Assembly: GCA_022579005.1 (NCBI GenBank)
Contig: MU401580.1
Coordinates: forward strand, 47,048 to 111,047
DNA from: Poronia punctata
Taxonomy: Eukaryota; Ascomycota; Sordariomycetes; Xylariales; Xylariaceae
Length of the DNA stretch: 64,000 nucleotides
Reading direction: 5' to 3'
Shown here: one piece after another, positions 37,201-51,052 of the stretch
Layout of the letters: each line of letters begins with the position of its first letter
Numbering within the stretch: position 1 is the stretch's first letter
The notes under the pieces: generated by a model
The model's input: only the letters and a program-made list of their open reading frames with translations
Told to the model about the DNA's origin: nothing
Database searches by the model: none
Translations under genes and position numbers: made by a program

Positions 37201-40200
37201 ATTTAATTACTTTTAATTATAAAGGTAGTAAATAGTTATTAAGTATAGCTATTTTGTTAAAAGCTTAAAAGTTTATTATAAGTTTTGTTTATATACTTTT
37301 TTTAACTTATTAGTACCTTATAAAAGTTAAATATATAAAAAACTAAGTTTATTTACTTATTTTATATTGCTTTGTTTATAAAGTTAATTAAATACTTTAT
37401 TTATAATAGCTTAATCTTTTATGCTAAAAAAACAGAATTAGCTATTTAGCTTTATTTATTGCTAGTTATTTACTAAAAGTATTTTTCTTTAGTTATTTTT
37501 TAAAATATTAATAATGCTTTAATTAGTTTTAATTTTTAAAAGGTTTTTTAAGATTTATAGAATTTTACTAGTAACAAAGTCTAGGCTAGCATAAAAAGAT
37601 TATTTATTAAAATTAGTTTTTTTCTTAGCTTTTAAAAGCTTATAAATACTTATAATTAAAAAGAACTTAGTTACTTTAAAACGTTTAAAACTAGCTTAAT
37701 TTTTTATTACATAGTTACTTTTATTTTTAAGTATTAATCTATTAAGTATTTTTATTACTTTAAGCTAAAGTATAGCGTTTTATAACTTTTTGCTATAAAT
37801 AAAATACTTACTTATAGCTAGTGCTGCGTATATAGGTTAATTTAAAATTTTAGCTCTAATAAAGCACTTAACTAAAAAGTTTATAATAGCGTTAGTTTTT
37901 TTTTATAAAAGACTTTATAAAAAATAGTACTTATAATAATACTATACCTATTACTATAGCTTTAAAGCATTCTTTTTAAATAGCTTTTTAAACTTTCATT
38001 TTTATTTATTTATTAATAATATTTACTTAAATAGTTTTATTAACCTTTTTTGCTTAAAGTAACAAGTTAGCTATAATAATAATATTTTAAGTAGTTAATT
38101 TTATAAACAAAAAGACTACATTTTTATAAGTTAAGTTAAATATAAAGTAAAGCTTAAAAGTGCCTTTTTTAATTTTAGTACTACTTTTTGTACTAGTATT
38201 ACTTTTTAAATATATAAACAAAATTATAGTTTAATTATAAAAAAAGTTTTAAAGCTTTTAATAGTGCTAAAAGTAATAGCTTTAAATTTAAAGTTAATTT
38301 AAGCTTTATAAGTACTATTAAAGTTAATTTTTAATAGCATTTAAAGTTTTATTGCTTTATTTAATACTTATATAAAAATAGTAAACTTAATTTATTTATT
38401 TTCAGTTTTATTTAATCTTACTATATACATTTGCAAAGTAGCCTATTTTATATATTTAACGTATTTCTTTTAAATATTTTATACCTTGCTTAATTGTTTT
38501 TTAATAATATAATTAGTTAAACTTAATAGGTTATAAGTAATTATGTTTTATTTTATACTAGTATTAAAGCATATAATAGTTTTAGCAGCTTTAAAACTAA
38601 GTTAAACTAAAGTTTGCAAGTATAAGTATTAAAACTAACTAATTAGTTTTTTAAACTATGCTTTTAAAAAGGTTAAAATATAAAAGTTTAGTTTTTTAAG
38701 CTTTAAATTTATAAATATAATAACGTAAGCCTTTTTGTTTTGCCTTTTTTATACTGTTTTAAGTCCTTAAATAGCTAATTCTATAATTTTAAAAACTAGT
38801 TACACTTTATATACATATATTTTAGTTGCTTTAAAGTAATACTATTTTATAATTTAGTAGGTTTTTAATTATATTTTTTGCTATACCTTTTTTTTTAATT
38901 TAAAAATGCTTTGCTATAATACTTATATTAAGCATTGTAGTTTACTACTATAAAATCTTAATTTAAATTAAAGTTAAAATTGCTATTAAATAAATTGTTA
39001 TAATTATTTTTATTTAATTTAGATTTTTTTATAGTTTCTTTTATAAGGTTTAAATAGTTCTTTTAATTTTCATTTTTAAATTTATTTTAGTTTAAAGCTT
39101 ATTTTTATTTTATAATTTTTTTTTAATCTTTAAATTAGTAATTGCTTTTTTTATAGTTGCTTTTATAATAACAATAGTTATTATTATAGTTATAACTTTT
39201 ATTATACTTATTGTTATACTAGCAGCTTTTACTTTTATTGTTGCCTTTATTATTTAATTAATTTCTAAAAAAGTTGTTAAGCTATTTTGTTTTTTTCTTT
39301 TTTAAATTTAAAAGTATATAAACTTAGCTGCTAATAGAAATATTGCTTTTTTGCAAGCAAGGAGTTTAAAGTACTTGCTAAAGCTTTTATTTTAGTTTAG
39401 TACTAGTATGTTTTGCTTTAAAAAAAATCTATAGCTAACTATGCTATTATAACTACTTTTATTTAATTATAATTGTTTTTTGCTAGTAAATAACTTATAT
39501 AAGCATATTAAAGTTTTTTTAAAAAGTACTTTTTAAAAGCATTTTTATTATATACATTATCTTTTAATTTAAAACGCAAAATATTATTTTATTTAAGAAG
39601 AATGCTTAAGGCTATAGTAAAGCGTTAACTAAAGTAGTTTATTATGCTTTAAATATTTTTATTTTAAAAGCGCCGCCTTTTTTTAATATTTAAAACTAAG
39701 TTTTACTAATAAGCTATAGCTTTACTTAATAAAGTTAATTATAGCTATACTAGATATTTTTATAAGTCCCTTTTTATACTTTTTAGTATAGCGTTAACTT
39801 TTTAAATAAAAGCCTATATATTTATATAAATAGTTTTAAATTTTTTATTAACCTATTTAAAGTTTTTTAAGTTTTTAAAATTAAATATAAAAGTACTAAT
39901 ATTCTCTTTTTTAATTTTTATTTTTTAGTTACTAAAGTTAGTACTAAATAGCAATGTTAAGTTATAGTATAAATATTTATTGCTTTTTAAAGGACTAGGT
40001 AATTTTAGTAGTCTTAGCAGTTTTAGTAGTTTGTTTTTCTTACCCTAAGATCTATATAAACCCTTTAAAGATTAAAACAAGTTTTATAAAACGTTATCCT
40101 TATTATTTAAGTTATTTTCCTTAAGGTTACTAGCTAAAGCACCTTATTAGTTTAACTAAACATAAAAAGTAAAAAGAATAGTATTTTTATTATAATTAAA

Positions 40201-41635
40201 GTAATTTTTTAAAGTGTTTATTATTACTAGTTTAGTTATAAGTTAAACTAAAAAGTTTATAAATTAGACTTAAAGCTAGTTATTTTATAGTAGTATATAC
40301 TTTATTAACTAAAGGTTAACTTATAATAATAAGTTAAATTTTTATAAAAGTTGTTAAAATTAGCTAAGGTTATATAACTTAAATAAAACCTTTTAAAGTT
40401 TTAAAATCTTTATTAAAAAGCTTTTATTATTAATATAAGTTAATATATATTTATATGCTAAAAAAGCTTAGTTAAGCCATTTTTAGCTACTACTTTAGTT
40501 AGCGCGCTTGCACTAGTACTAATATAAGTATAAATATTATTGCTAAAAAGTCTAGTATTGCTAGCTTGCTTTAAGCAGTTTAAATAAACTAGTTTAACTT
40601 ACTTATTATTGTTTTTATGTTTTTATTTAAAGCTTATAATTAGTTAAATATAAGTTTTACTTAATTTACTAAGTAGTTAATATAGCTAGTAATATATTTA
40701 TTAAACCTTTTCTGCTCTTATTTGTTTTATTTTAGCTGCTTTTACCTAGCTTTTTTTTTTTTCATTTTTTAACCTTTTTAGCGCTTATTATATATAATCT
40801 AGCTTAATTAAAGTTATAAAGCAAAGGGTTACAAAGTAAAAAACCCTATAGAAAATTGCATAAAAGCTTATATAAAAAATTTAATAGCGTTAAAATATTA
40901 AGTTTAAAACTTAAAGCCTAATTTCTTATTACTCTTAAATTGTCTTAGTCTAGCAAGGGTGCTATTAGCGCTTTTTTTATTTTTGCTTATTATATAAGTT
41001 TAACTAAATTAACTTTTTTTCATTAACTAAAAAGGAAATAAATATAAAATAAATATAAAATATAAACAAGAAGTAAAAAGTAAAGCATTTAATATAAATT
41101 TTAAAAAATAAGTATTTTATATAACACTCTTATAATAATAAAAGTTTAAAAAACAAGTTGCTTATATATAAAGCATAGGGTATAGTTAAGCGTATAAAAA
41201 AATTAGGCCTTAATAAAAAATAACTATAAGCGTTAGCGTTATAAATAAATATAGCATAAAAATAATGCTTTTATTTACAACCTAAATGTAGTAGTGTTAA
41301 AATAAATTAGCTATCTAAAAAGAGATTATATAAACTTAACTTATTTACAAGGTTTTTTGCTTAAAGTAAAAAAGCGTAGCAAAATAATGCAATTAACTTG
41401 CTAATAAAAAAGATTTAAAAAAATAACTTTAACTAAGTTTTAACTTAGTAATAAAATAAAAAGTTTTAAAAAATAACTTTTTGCTTTATTACTTTAATCA
41501 GGCTTCAAGCTTTAAAAAAGTGCAAGTTAAGTTTTAAAATCTTAAAAAGAAAGTTTTTTAATTTATACCTAGCTACTGCTACTAGAAAATATATAACTAA
41601 ATATTAATTATATTAATCTAATTAACCTATTATAC

Positions 41636-41835
41636 TATTAAATAAAAGAAACTATAAAGTAGTATAGTAAATTTTATAAATTAATAATATAAAAGAAATT
41701 TAGTAAAGTTAAGTTAATTAGTTAATACTAACTAATTAACCTTAGTACGCTAGTCTTTATTTAATCTAGCTATTTAATTTAATAAGCTTTAAAACCTTAT
41801 TCTTTTAATAGGTCCCTTTATAATATATTATATTA
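41636..41835. repeat. Dispersed repeat family C, second copy
   Basis: The partner of 34078-34285. Most differences are G-to-A or C-to-T, but it keeps GGTCCCTTTATAATA at its right end where the other copy has GGTTTTTTTATAATA, so decay is mosaic. Confidence 0.75.
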
Positions 41836-42131
41836 CTAATTAACTACTTTAATAAGTAGCACGTTTTATTTAAAATATTTTAGCTTGCTATTAAGTTCTT
41901 TGCTTTTTTTTTTACGTTTATTATAATTTTCTTATTTTTAGCTATTTATAAATTTAGCTTAACTATTAGCTAGTTCTTTTAAGCCTTGTTGCTTATTTTT
42001 AAAATTAGGTTTATTAAGCTTGTTTATATTGTTGCTAGTTGTTTGCTTAGCAGTTATAAACTATGCTTAGTTTTTAGTTTAAATCCTTTTACTTAATATT
42101 ATATTATAACTTAAAAATATAAAAATAAAAA

Positions 42132-42365
42132 AGTATAAAGGTTTTAATAATAAAGTAGTTATAAAGTAATATTGCTAGCAGTTTTAAAAACTAAGTATAT
42201 TAAATAACTTTTATTTAGTTAGCTAAGTAAGTAACTAAACTAGCTTAAAAGATTAAAAAAAGTATAACTAGCAAAGCCTTAGCTATTAGTTAGCGTAGCC
42301 TTAGCTAGTATATAGTCTATGCGCAAATAGCCTAGCAGGTATATTTCCTGGCTAGGTGCTCTATT
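42132..42365. repeat. Dispersed repeat family A, least decayed copy
   Basis: This aligns with 13560-13800 and about 4125-4350. Its right part keeps words such as TATGCGCAAATAGCCTAGC and TTTCCTGGCTAGGTGCTCT, where the 13.7-kb copy reads as AT-shifted versions (for example TTTTTTAGCTAAGTGCTTT). Confidence 0.78.
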
Positions 42366-42691
42366 ATTAAAAAAATTGTTTTTTTATTATAAAGTTTTTA
42401 TATTAAAAATAGGTAAATAAAAACCTTTAATAAAAGCTGGTTTTTATTAAAAAAGTGTTTTTATTATAGTTATTAAAACTTAGCAATATAGCTACAAAAT
42501 AGCTATATTTATTAGCTATTTTATTTATAAGCTTAATATTAGTTTAAAAACTAAGTATATTATTATTTAACATAATAAGTAAAAGATAATTAAACTAGTT
42601 AATAAATATATTGCTATATTAAAAATAAAATCATAATATATAAACATATTTAACTACTAATTATAATAAAATATAAATAATAAAACGCTTT

Positions 42692-42693
<2 letters not shown>

Positions 42694-42731
<38 letters not shown>
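42694..42731. repeat. TA dinucleotide microsatellite
   Basis: An uninterrupted TA repeat of about 37 bases inside the AT-rich block. Confidence 0.9.
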
Positions 42732-42733
<2 letters not shown>

Positions 42734-43596
42734 TTTAATAATAATAAATATTATATAAAGCATTTACTTATAAAACTTACTAGCTAAGCTATTTATATAT
42801 AAACTATAAATTAGCTAAAGCTATTTATTTAATAGCATAGTAATTATATCCTGCTAAAAGTGCTTTAAAGTTAAGGATATAAACTAAATAGATGCGCTAA
42901 TTATAGTACTTAATCAACTTTTATCTTGCACTATCTTTATTTTAAGTGTATTAAGGTATATTTAAAGTACACGTTTAAAGGAAAGGTAAGCTACTATAAA
43001 ACTTGTACTTTTAATGTTATTAACTTGTTATAAAGATAGCATAGAAAAGCAGCAATGCTTTTATAAACCGATGTAATTACTATGCTGTTAAACAAATATT
43101 AACTTATAGCTATAATTTAGCTAGCTATACTTTTTCTTTTTTTTTACTAGTTTAATTACTTACCTAGTTAACTAAACAAAAATTATCTAATATACTTAGT
43201 TTTTAAAATTACTAGCAATATTAACTTATAATTAACTTATTATTTAAACCTTTATACTTCTTTATTTTTATATTTTTAAGTTATAATATAATATTTAGTT
43301 AAAAGCTTTAAACTTAAAACTAAACATAGTTTATAACTACTAAGCATATAATTAGCAATAATATAAATAAGCTTAATATACTCAATATTAAAAATAAGCA
43401 AGAAAAACTAAAAAAAAACTAGCTAATAATTAAGCTAAATTTATAAAAGGCAAAAAATAAAAAAGCTAAACAAAATGTAAAAAAGTAAATAAACTTAGTA
43501 ATAAACTTAAAAGATTAGTGTTATTTATTAAAGTAGTTAATTAGCTACTAAACAATAATTTATAAAAAAGCTAAAAAGTTAAAAAGCACTTTTTTT

Positions 43597-43690
43597 ACTA
43601 TAAGTTTTTATTATATAAAAGTTTTATAAAAAAGGTTTTTACTATAAGTTTTTATTATATAAAAGTTTTATAAAAAAGGTTTTTATTATA
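43597..43690. repeat. Tandem repeat, 44-bp period
   Basis: A 44-base unit starting ACTATAAGTTTTTATTATAT occurs twice (43597 and 43641), followed by the beginning of a third, diverged unit. Confidence 0.85.
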
Positions 43691-43904
43691 AAAGCTTTTA
43701 TAAAAGTTAAAAAAGCTAAAAGAATTAACTTTTTAAACTAGATTATAAATATAATATATTAAAATATATAGTTACTTTAGCTACTTATTAAGCAAAAAAA
43801 GCTTTAATATTAAAATAACGTTAAAGCTTTTATATATAATTATAAGCAGCTAAAGTAAAATACTACTATAAAAAATTAAAAAAACTAAATAATACTTATA
43901 AAGA

Positions 43905-44140
43905 TATAATAGGGCTATAGCAACAGTGCACTTATTAGTATAGTCTAAGTAAAGTCTATTTTTTAATTAAAAAGAAAATAAAAGATCTAATAAAATATAC
44001 GCGCACTATTTACACGCGTTTATATAACTAACCTGTTATTTTATTTAAGCGTATTATGCATAGCTTGCAAGCATAGCGCAAGGTACTAGGTAAAGTGCTA
44101 GTATAATAACTACTTAGGCTTTTAGCCTATAATATAAAAT
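43905..44140. repeat. Dispersed repeat family D, little-decayed copy
   Basis: This aligns with 50555-50767. It retains CpG- and CpA-containing words such as ATACGCGCACTATTTACACG and GCATAGCTTGCAAGCATAGC. Confidence 0.82.
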
Positions 44141-45846
44141 CCTTTTTTTAACTGCTTTAGCAAAAAGATCCTTAATAAGAGAATAGCAGTTGCTTTATAG
44201 CGCTTATAAAAGAAAGGCAGTTATTTATTTATTAAAACTAGCAAAATAACACTTATATAACGCTAGCATAGTTATTTAGCTAAAAGTAAAACTTATTTAT
44301 TTTAAAAATAAAAAGCCTTTTTTTTAACTAGGTCTTTTTTTATAAAAAAGAAATCTAATTATAAAGAAAATAAGTAAATTTAATTTTCTTTTTTCTTTTT
44401 AACCTTTCCTTTACTTTTTTATAGCTTACTTGCTTATATGCGCTTTATATAAAAAACCTGCATATAGTGCTATAGTGTTAAAGTAAATATTTTAGCACCT
44501 AGGCTATAAGCTACTTATACCTTGCTTATAAGCGCACTAAATAAGTGCTATATAAAATAAAACGCATATATTATTTATAAGTAGTATACTAACTAAGTTT
44601 AAAAGTTAATATTTATAATTTTTTAATACTTTTTTATATACGTTATATACTACTTATAACTTATATAATATTAGCCTTATTACTTATAAGTATATTAGCG
44701 TTTAAGCGCTTTAAAAATAGTAAAGAAAATAATTAAAAATAAGCTTTTTAAGCAATACTTATAATTTAGCTTAAAAAAACTAATAAGCTGCTTTATATTA
44801 TATATTTTAAAGTAGCTATTTTAAAACTTATAATAATATAAATGCTAGCTATAAAAGTAAAATATAATTAACTTTAAGTAGCTTTTAAATAATAAGCTTT
44901 TGCTTATTTGTTAGTTTAATATTAAAATAATAGCCGCTTTAAATAATAGTAATAATTTTAATAAGTAGTATATAAGCTTTTTAAAAAACTTCTTTAACTT
45001 TTTTATAAGCGTTTATTATAGCTTAGAAAACTGCTAGTAGCATATTTTATTACTGCTTAAACTAAGTTTATAATACTTATTAAAAAGTAATAAGTAGCTT
45101 ACTAGCCTTTTTTAGCTTTTTATATACTACTTACTATTATACTAAGCACTATTTACTTTAGTTTACCCACTTATTATTAGCATGCTTATTAATATAACTT
45201 ATATTAAAACAAAAAATCAATACTATATAAGTTTTTTTAATACGTTATACGCTGCTTATAAGCAATAACTTTATTTTAAACTAAAGTTATAAACCTTTTT
45301 TATTTAACTAAAGTATTTATTAAAAAGGCTATAAGCAGCTTAGCTACTATTTTTATTTATATTATAAAAAAGTTGCTTAAGGTTTTTTATATACACTTAT
45401 AAGCTAAAAAAATAAAAAGAAAAAAGCTACTATAGCTTAAAATTAAATATATTATATAAAATGCTTAGTAGTTACTTATATAATATAAAAGAAAATATAA
45501 AAAAGTAAAAAATAAATATAAACAAAAACTATTACTAACTAAATATTGTTTATAGTTAGTATATAAGCTATACTTTACGCTTTTTATCTTTTTTATAAGC
45601 ATAACCTAAATAATATAATACTAGGTTTATTATTTTTTATAATATTTTTATAATATTTTTTAAACTTGTTTAGTGCTATAGTTTTTAAAAGGTTTTTTAA
45701 ATTAAAAACTACATTTTCTTTCTTTTATAAGTAAGCGCTATTATGCTTATAAGCTGCTTTTTACTTAAAAAGCATAAAAAATTAACTTTATTCTTTATTT
45801 TTATTTTGCTTTATTAAGGGTTTATAATAGCAAAAGTAGCTAAGTA

Positions 45847-45930
45847 TTATTTTATACTTAAAAAAAGATTATTTTATACTTAAAAAAAAAGATTATTTTA
45901 TACTTAAAAAAAGATTATTTTATACTTTTA
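45847..45930. repeat. Tandem repeat, about 22-bp period, 4 units
   Basis: The unit GATTATTTTATACTTAAAAA plus two or more A residues is repeated about four times, with A-run length variation. Confidence 0.85.
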
Positions 45931-48900
45931 AAAAAGGTTATTACTTACGCTATATATAAGCTTTATATAAAACCTATTATAAATACTTAGTAAAGTATTT
46001 AACTTTATTACTTAAAAGCTAATAACTTTTATAACTATATATTTAGTATATAGCTAAGCTACCTTTTATAAAAGCTCTAAATAATAATGTTTTTTAATAA
46101 AAGCTATATTGCTTACTTTATTTAAAAGGTTTTTACTAGCTTTTAATATTTATTAGCTAATTTTTCTATATGCTATTATATTATAGCTATTGCTAACTAA
46201 ATAAAATTTACTTTTTTAAAGCTTTTATATAAAATGCTTTATATATACTTGCAAGTTTTTTATAAGTAGTACGCTTAAGCAAACTAGGAGCGCTATATTA
46301 ATATAATACTTATAAATTATAAAAGAAAGCTTAAATTAACTATAGTAATATTATAATTATTAATTATAAGCATTGCGCTTAGTAATAATCTAGCTTAGTT
46401 ATATTATATATATATAATAAAAGCTTAAAAGTATATTAATACTTTTTAATTAGCTTTTTTTATAGCTTTTTTTATTTTTAAGTAGTATATAATAAACAAG
46501 CGCTATTTAATACTTAATAATAAGCAAAGGTTAATTTAAAACCTTTTTATTTAATTAAACTTTTTATTACTAGTAATAGCTGCTAAAGAACTATAAAATT
46601 GCTAGTAGTTTATTATAAAGCGCTTAATATAAGCTTTTATATTTATTATATATATTATTTTAAATATAATATTTTTATTTAGCTTATTAATAATAATTTT
46701 TAAAAATATTAAGTTTTAAATATTCTTTACTAAAAGGTTTATTATAAAATTAATAAAAAGCTTGCTTTAATATTATTTTAGTATTAAAAGCAGTTTAAGC
46801 AAAGCTTATTGCTAGTTTTTTGTTTTATAAACGTTATAATTTTATAAAAACTTATAAACGTTTTAAAGAAAAAACAGCTAGTAAAACTTTTATAAAAAGA
46901 TTATAATAATAAATTTATGCTTTAAGTACTTAGTAATATAAAAGTTATAAATATTTTATATTAATGCTATATATAGCAGCTTTTACTTTAATACTTTTAA
47001 ATAGTTATAAAATATAAGCGCTTTTTATAAGTTTAACTAGTACTTTTTAACAAAAACCTTTAAGCTTAAGTTAATAAAAAAAGTAAAAAGTTTATTTCTA
47101 TTACTATTTTTACTTTTATATAAGTAATATTTTTTAAAGCAATACTTTAAAGTTTTATTAAGGTTTTATAACTATAAACTTTAAACTCTTTTAAAAGCTT
47201 TTAACTTTATATTATACGCTACCCTATATTTATTACTTTTACTACTTTTTTAGCTTAGCTATATAATAGCTACTTATTTAATAATAACTTTTATATATGC
47301 TTTATAAGCTTTTTATTGCTTAACTTATAAAAAACGTTTTATTTTTTATATAAAAAAGCGTTAAGCTTATTATTTAAGCAGCTTATATAAAACTTAAATA
47401 TAAAGTTATACTTTATAAGTTTAGTTGCTTATTATAGCTATTACTTTTTTATCTTTTAAGCAAATATAAAATATATTAATTTTTTATAATTAGTTATTAT
47501 AATATTTTTAAGCTTTGCTTACTACTTTTATAAAAAGCTATAACTATTAAAAGCTTTTTATTATAAATTATATAGTTTACTTTAATAAATATAAGCTACT
47601 TAAAATAATAAGCTATAAGCTATTTTTAGCTATTTTTGCTTAGTTAATTAAAGTAGTGTTTAAAAGCCCATTTTACGCAGTTAGTTTAAATTTTTATAAG
47701 TTTATTAAAGTTTTAGTATACTAACTAAAGCTTAGCTAAAAAGCAATATTTAGGCGTTTTAAAAACGCTATATTAATTTAAACTTCAAATAAACAATGCT
47801 GTTTATATATTAAAGCTATAAAAAAGGTTATTAATAATAACTAGTTTTTAATGAACTTTTTATAAAAGTTTAAAAACTTAAAAAAACTGTAAATCTTTAA
47901 AGCATAATAAAACCTTTTTACTTATATATTATATAAACCTTTTTTACGTTTATATTAACTTTTATATTAACTTTTATTATATAGCTTAAATACTTAGTTT
48001 TTTAAATATAAACTTACTTTTATTAATATTTAAGTTTAGCTTTGCTTTTAATAAGCAGTTTAAAACTAGCTTAACGTTTTTAAATAGTTTATAAATATTT
48101 TATTAATAAAAATAAAAATGTTATTTAAATAAGGTATATAAAAGATATATAAGCAGTTATAAAAGCGTTGTTTATATATTGCTAAAATATTATAAGTATA
48201 TTATAAAAGCTAAAAAAGTAATAAGCTATTTATATAGCTTAAAATAAATATAAAACGCTAATATTCTTAAGTTTTTACTACATATTATATATAATTTATA
48301 AAGTTTAGCGCATATATTAACTTTAATAAACTACTTTACTTTTAATAATATTTTAAACATTTTATAAATTTTAAAAAGATAATTATTATACTATATAGCC
48401 TTATTTAGTATATAATTGTTTATATAAAAATAAAAGCCGCTTTTAAGCTTATATATAAAAAATATTAAAGCGCTAGCTAGCAAGCTGCTTATATAAATAA
48501 CCTTTTTTATTTAATAGTTTTATAAGCGTTTTATATAGCACTAAAAGCTTTTTTAAAAATATTTTATATAAAAGACTTTAAAAAACTTATGCTTTATACT
48601 TTTTTTTAGTTTTAGTAAAACGATTATATAATTTATGCTTAAGCAATTAAAAAGTAGCGTATATAATAAAGCCTTATTAAATAAAGCTATAAATTTTATA
48701 AGTTTAAAAAAAGGCATTTTTTAAAAAAGAAAGCCTAAGCGCTTTAATATAAAAGCTTTATTAATATTTACTATAAAAATTATAAATACTTTAAATTATA
48801 ACGTTTTTAAGCCTTGTTTAAATACTATATATATTAAATATATTATTAATATAGTAAAAGTAGCTATAATAGTGTAAATAGTAGTTAAGTTAAAAAAGTT

Positions 48901-50554
48901 ATTTTATAAGCAAAGGTTATAGCTTTTTTTATAAACTATTATATTTTTTACTTTATTAATAATTATACTCTTTTTATAAGCTATATATATAACTTCTTTT
49001 TTTAAAAAAGCTTATTAAAAACTAGTTAATATTATAGCTTATATATTATATAAGCATATATTTACTTAAAGTACTTTTTAATATTTATTTATAAGTAAGT
49101 TATTTTATTAATAGCTAGTATATTACTTAAAACATGCTTATAAGCAAAATATATATTTGCTACTAGGTTTAAGTTTTATTATTTTATTTAAATACGCTTG
49201 AGCTTTTAACGCTATATTAATTATTTACTTATATTTATATAATACTTATAACTATTATTAATAAAACGTTTATAAAACTTTAAAACTTTTATTAATATAA
49301 TTATAATAAATAAAAAGCTATTTATATAGCTTTTAAGATTTAATAACTTATTTAGCTTTAGCTTAGGCCTTTATATATAGCTATATATAAAAACTACTTA
49401 TTTTTAACTTATATTTATAGCTTATGTTTATATTAGCAACTATAAATAAAATAACTATATTATTTACTTTAATATCTTTTAGCAATTTAGCTATAGCTAT
49501 TATATAATTTTTACTAAAATAATTTTTATAGCATATATAAAAACTCTTATTTAAGCGCTATTTGCACTTTTTATAAAGCACTTATAATGCTTTTTAGCGC
49601 TTACTTTTACTTATATTAAAAATATTTATTATAAGTATATTATTATTAGTATTTATTATAAAGGTAAGAGCTAAAAAGGACTATAGTTATATTTTATAGG
49701 TTAAAAGCTTTTTAAGCTAGCTTATAACCTTTATAATATAATTAATATATATAATATAATTATTTATTAAAAGCTTAATTTTAATTAATATGCTTATAAG
49801 CTTATTATTAAATATACTTTATAAATATTTAAGCTTTATTATATTAAGCTACTATATTTTTTAAAAATTAGCTATAACCTTTTTAAACTTTTAAAATAGT
49901 ATTAAAACTTTTTAAAGCTTTTACTTTAATATATAATACTTTATTATTGCTTATAAGCAACAAATAAAATTATAATAAGTTACTTTAAAGTAAATAATTT
50001 CTTTTAATAAAGTACTTTTTTATTTTAGCTTTTTATATATAAAAGCTATTAATTACATTTTATATAAATAGGTTAAAGTGTTTATAAATAATATACTATT
50101 ATACTTATATATTAGTAATAAACTTAATATTTTAAGTAGTTTAAAATTTTATAAACTATTTTTATAAAGCTTATTAGCTTTAACTTTTATTAAACTTTAC
50201 TAAAAATAAAAAAAGCTTTTATTAAAAGAAAGCGCTTAATTAAAGCAAAGCGCTTTTAAGGCAGCTTTTTATTAGCTTAAAAGTATTAGCTAAGCAGCTT
50301 TTACTTAGTTTTTAATACTTTTAAGCTATATTACTAATTATTTAGCTAAAATATTAAAACGCTATTTAAAAGCTATACTTATTTAGTTTAAAGTAGCTAT
50401 ATTTTTATTACCTTAATTTAATTAAGCTTAAACTATGCTTTTAATTAGCTTATATATATTTTATAAACTTTAGTTTAGCTATTTAAAATAATTAAAATTT
50501 GTTAAAAAAAATAAAAAGCTTAATAAATATATAAGTTAAAAAATATATAATAAA

Positions 50555-50767
50555 GCTATAATAATAATATACTTATTAATATAGTTTAAATAAAGTTTAT
50601 TTTTAATTAAAAAAGTTTAATAAAATATATATATACTACTTATATATATTTATATAAATAACCTATTATTTTATTTAAATATATAATATATAGCTTATAA
50701 GCATAGTATAAAGTATTAACTAAAGTGCTAGTATAATAACTACTTAGGCTTTTAGCTTATAATATAT
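50555..50767. repeat. Dispersed repeat family D, strongly decayed copy
   Basis: The partner of 43905-44140. Where the other copy has ACGCGCACTA this has ATATATACTA, and TTGCAAGCAT has become TTATAAGCAT. The shared block CTACTTAGGCTTTTAGC is unchanged. Confidence 0.82.
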
Positions 50768-51052
50768 ACTTTATATTACTTTAAAAAAAGTTATTAAAAG
50801 AGCACTTATAAAATTGTTAAAAAGGCACTTAAATTTACTTCTAGCTAATTAAACAGCTTATAAGTAATTAAAAGCGACCTGCTTAGTATTAACTTGCTTA
50901 TTATATAGTGCTATATATAAATCCTATTTAAAAACAAAGCTGTTATAAAGGTAAAAAAAACTAACCTTTTTAAAAGGCCTTTTTATATATAGCAAGACTT
51001 TTAAGCGCAAGAGGTAATATATTGCGCTAAAGATAATAAGACTTTAAACAGG

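Larger units (their letters stand above)
13465..51052. repeat. RIP-type AT-rich gene-free block 2 (37.6 kb)
   Basis: A continuous stretch of extreme AT composition with stops in every frame; the longest frame starting with a methionine is about 60 residues and reads as low-complexity. Remaining C and G bases sit mostly in AGCT, GCTT and AAGC words. Repeat pairs inside it (13.6/42.2 kb, 15.2/27.5-28.6 kb, 34.1/41.7 kb, 44.0/50.6 kb) differ mainly by C-to-T and G-to-A changes, as expected after RIP of transposons. A few windows (for example 27.64-28.39, 33.8-34.3, 42.3 and 43.9-44.2 kb) keep more GC and are less decayed. Edges against normal DNA are abrupt. It is probably silent heterochromatin. 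Confidence 0.85.

Noticed and set aside
38900..39320. Repetitive TTATTATAGTTATAACTT-like stretch suggesting a ruined retrotransposon gag.
   Set aside because: No zinc-knuckle or protease pattern is readable in any frame, so family assignment is not supportable.
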